Below, in pieces: positions 43,804-43,862 of a stretch of 43,862 bases of DNA. This DNA is from Saccoglossus kowalevskii (taxonomy: Eukaryota; Hemichordata; Enteropneusta; Harrimaniidae), in NCBI RefSeq assembly GCF_000003605.2, contig NW_003109098.1, positions 134,727 to 178,588 of the forward strand, in the 5' to 3' direction. The notes beneath the pieces are model-generated. The model worked only from the letters and a program-made list of their open reading frames with translations. It did no database searches and was not told the origin of the DNA. The translations under genes were made by a program, and so were the position numbers. Position 1 is the first letter of the stretch; each line of letters opens with the position of its first letter.

Positions 43804-43862
43804 ACAGTAAAATACTTTATTTTCGCTTGGAATTAATTTTCGCTATTTTCACTGAAGGAATA
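43804..43862 (+). repeat. MITE-like element, family A, copy 8, cut by the window edge
   Basis: ACAGTAAAATACTTTATTTT, CGCTTGGAATTAATTTTCGC and TATTTTCACTGAAGGAATA match the left half of the other copies. Confidence 0.85.

Overview
The window is one nearly complete, intron-rich animal gene on the + strand, an orthologue of the non-receptor protein tyrosine phosphatase PTPN13 (also called PTP-BL, PTPL1 or FAP-1). I assembled 35 coding exons between 5339 and 43793. All have GT-AG introns, their phases agree from one exon to the next, and together they give about 2,554 codons. The protein runs KIND domain, charged linker, FERM domain, Tyr/Asn/Gly-rich linker, six PDZ domains, then the PTP catalytic domain with WPD loop and [10 protein letters not shown]. 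The first coding exon (start of KIND) lies upstream of the window. The last exon or exons (after the Q-loop, MIQTK) lie downstream. No other host gene, tRNA or rRNA gene is convincing on either strand.

The AT-rich introns of about 0.1-4.8 kb, the many short inverted-repeat elements and the N gap point to a draft assembly of an invertebrate, probably marine. I cannot name the species or phylum from sequence alone.

Layout: 1-5338 is repeat-rich with no recognised exon (a hairpin-ended repeat, a GC-rich block with a recurring ACCGCT word, MITEs, nuclear-receptor half-sites). KIND is at 5339-8157, the mixed-charge linker at 8256-9694, FERM at 10021-17136, and the prion-like linker at 17537-19176. 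PDZ1-3 lie at 19406-25427, PDZ4-5 at 27237-32606, PDZ6 at 34583-35945, a disordered linker at 37025-38302, and PTP at 39088-43793.

The introns are packed with mobile DNA. Intron 11 holds a Tigger/pogo-like transposon with 19-bp terminal repeats, a TA duplication and a transposase remnant. Intron 12 holds a 353-bp, 5'-truncated non-LTR retrotransposon with a 13-bp target duplication. Intron 24 holds a 2.8-kb TTAA-flanked element with perfect terminal repeats. Several MITE families share TACTGTAAA ends, with short words repeated inside. Intron 30 carries a 33-bp minisatellite and intron 33 a 50-bp minisatellite.

Points most worth a second look: the sixth PDZ domain, absent at that place in human PTPN13; a pair of compensating frame changes inside exon 30; the TTAA element with unrecognised coding content; the repeated-word MITE group; and several DR1-type nuclear-receptor motifs.
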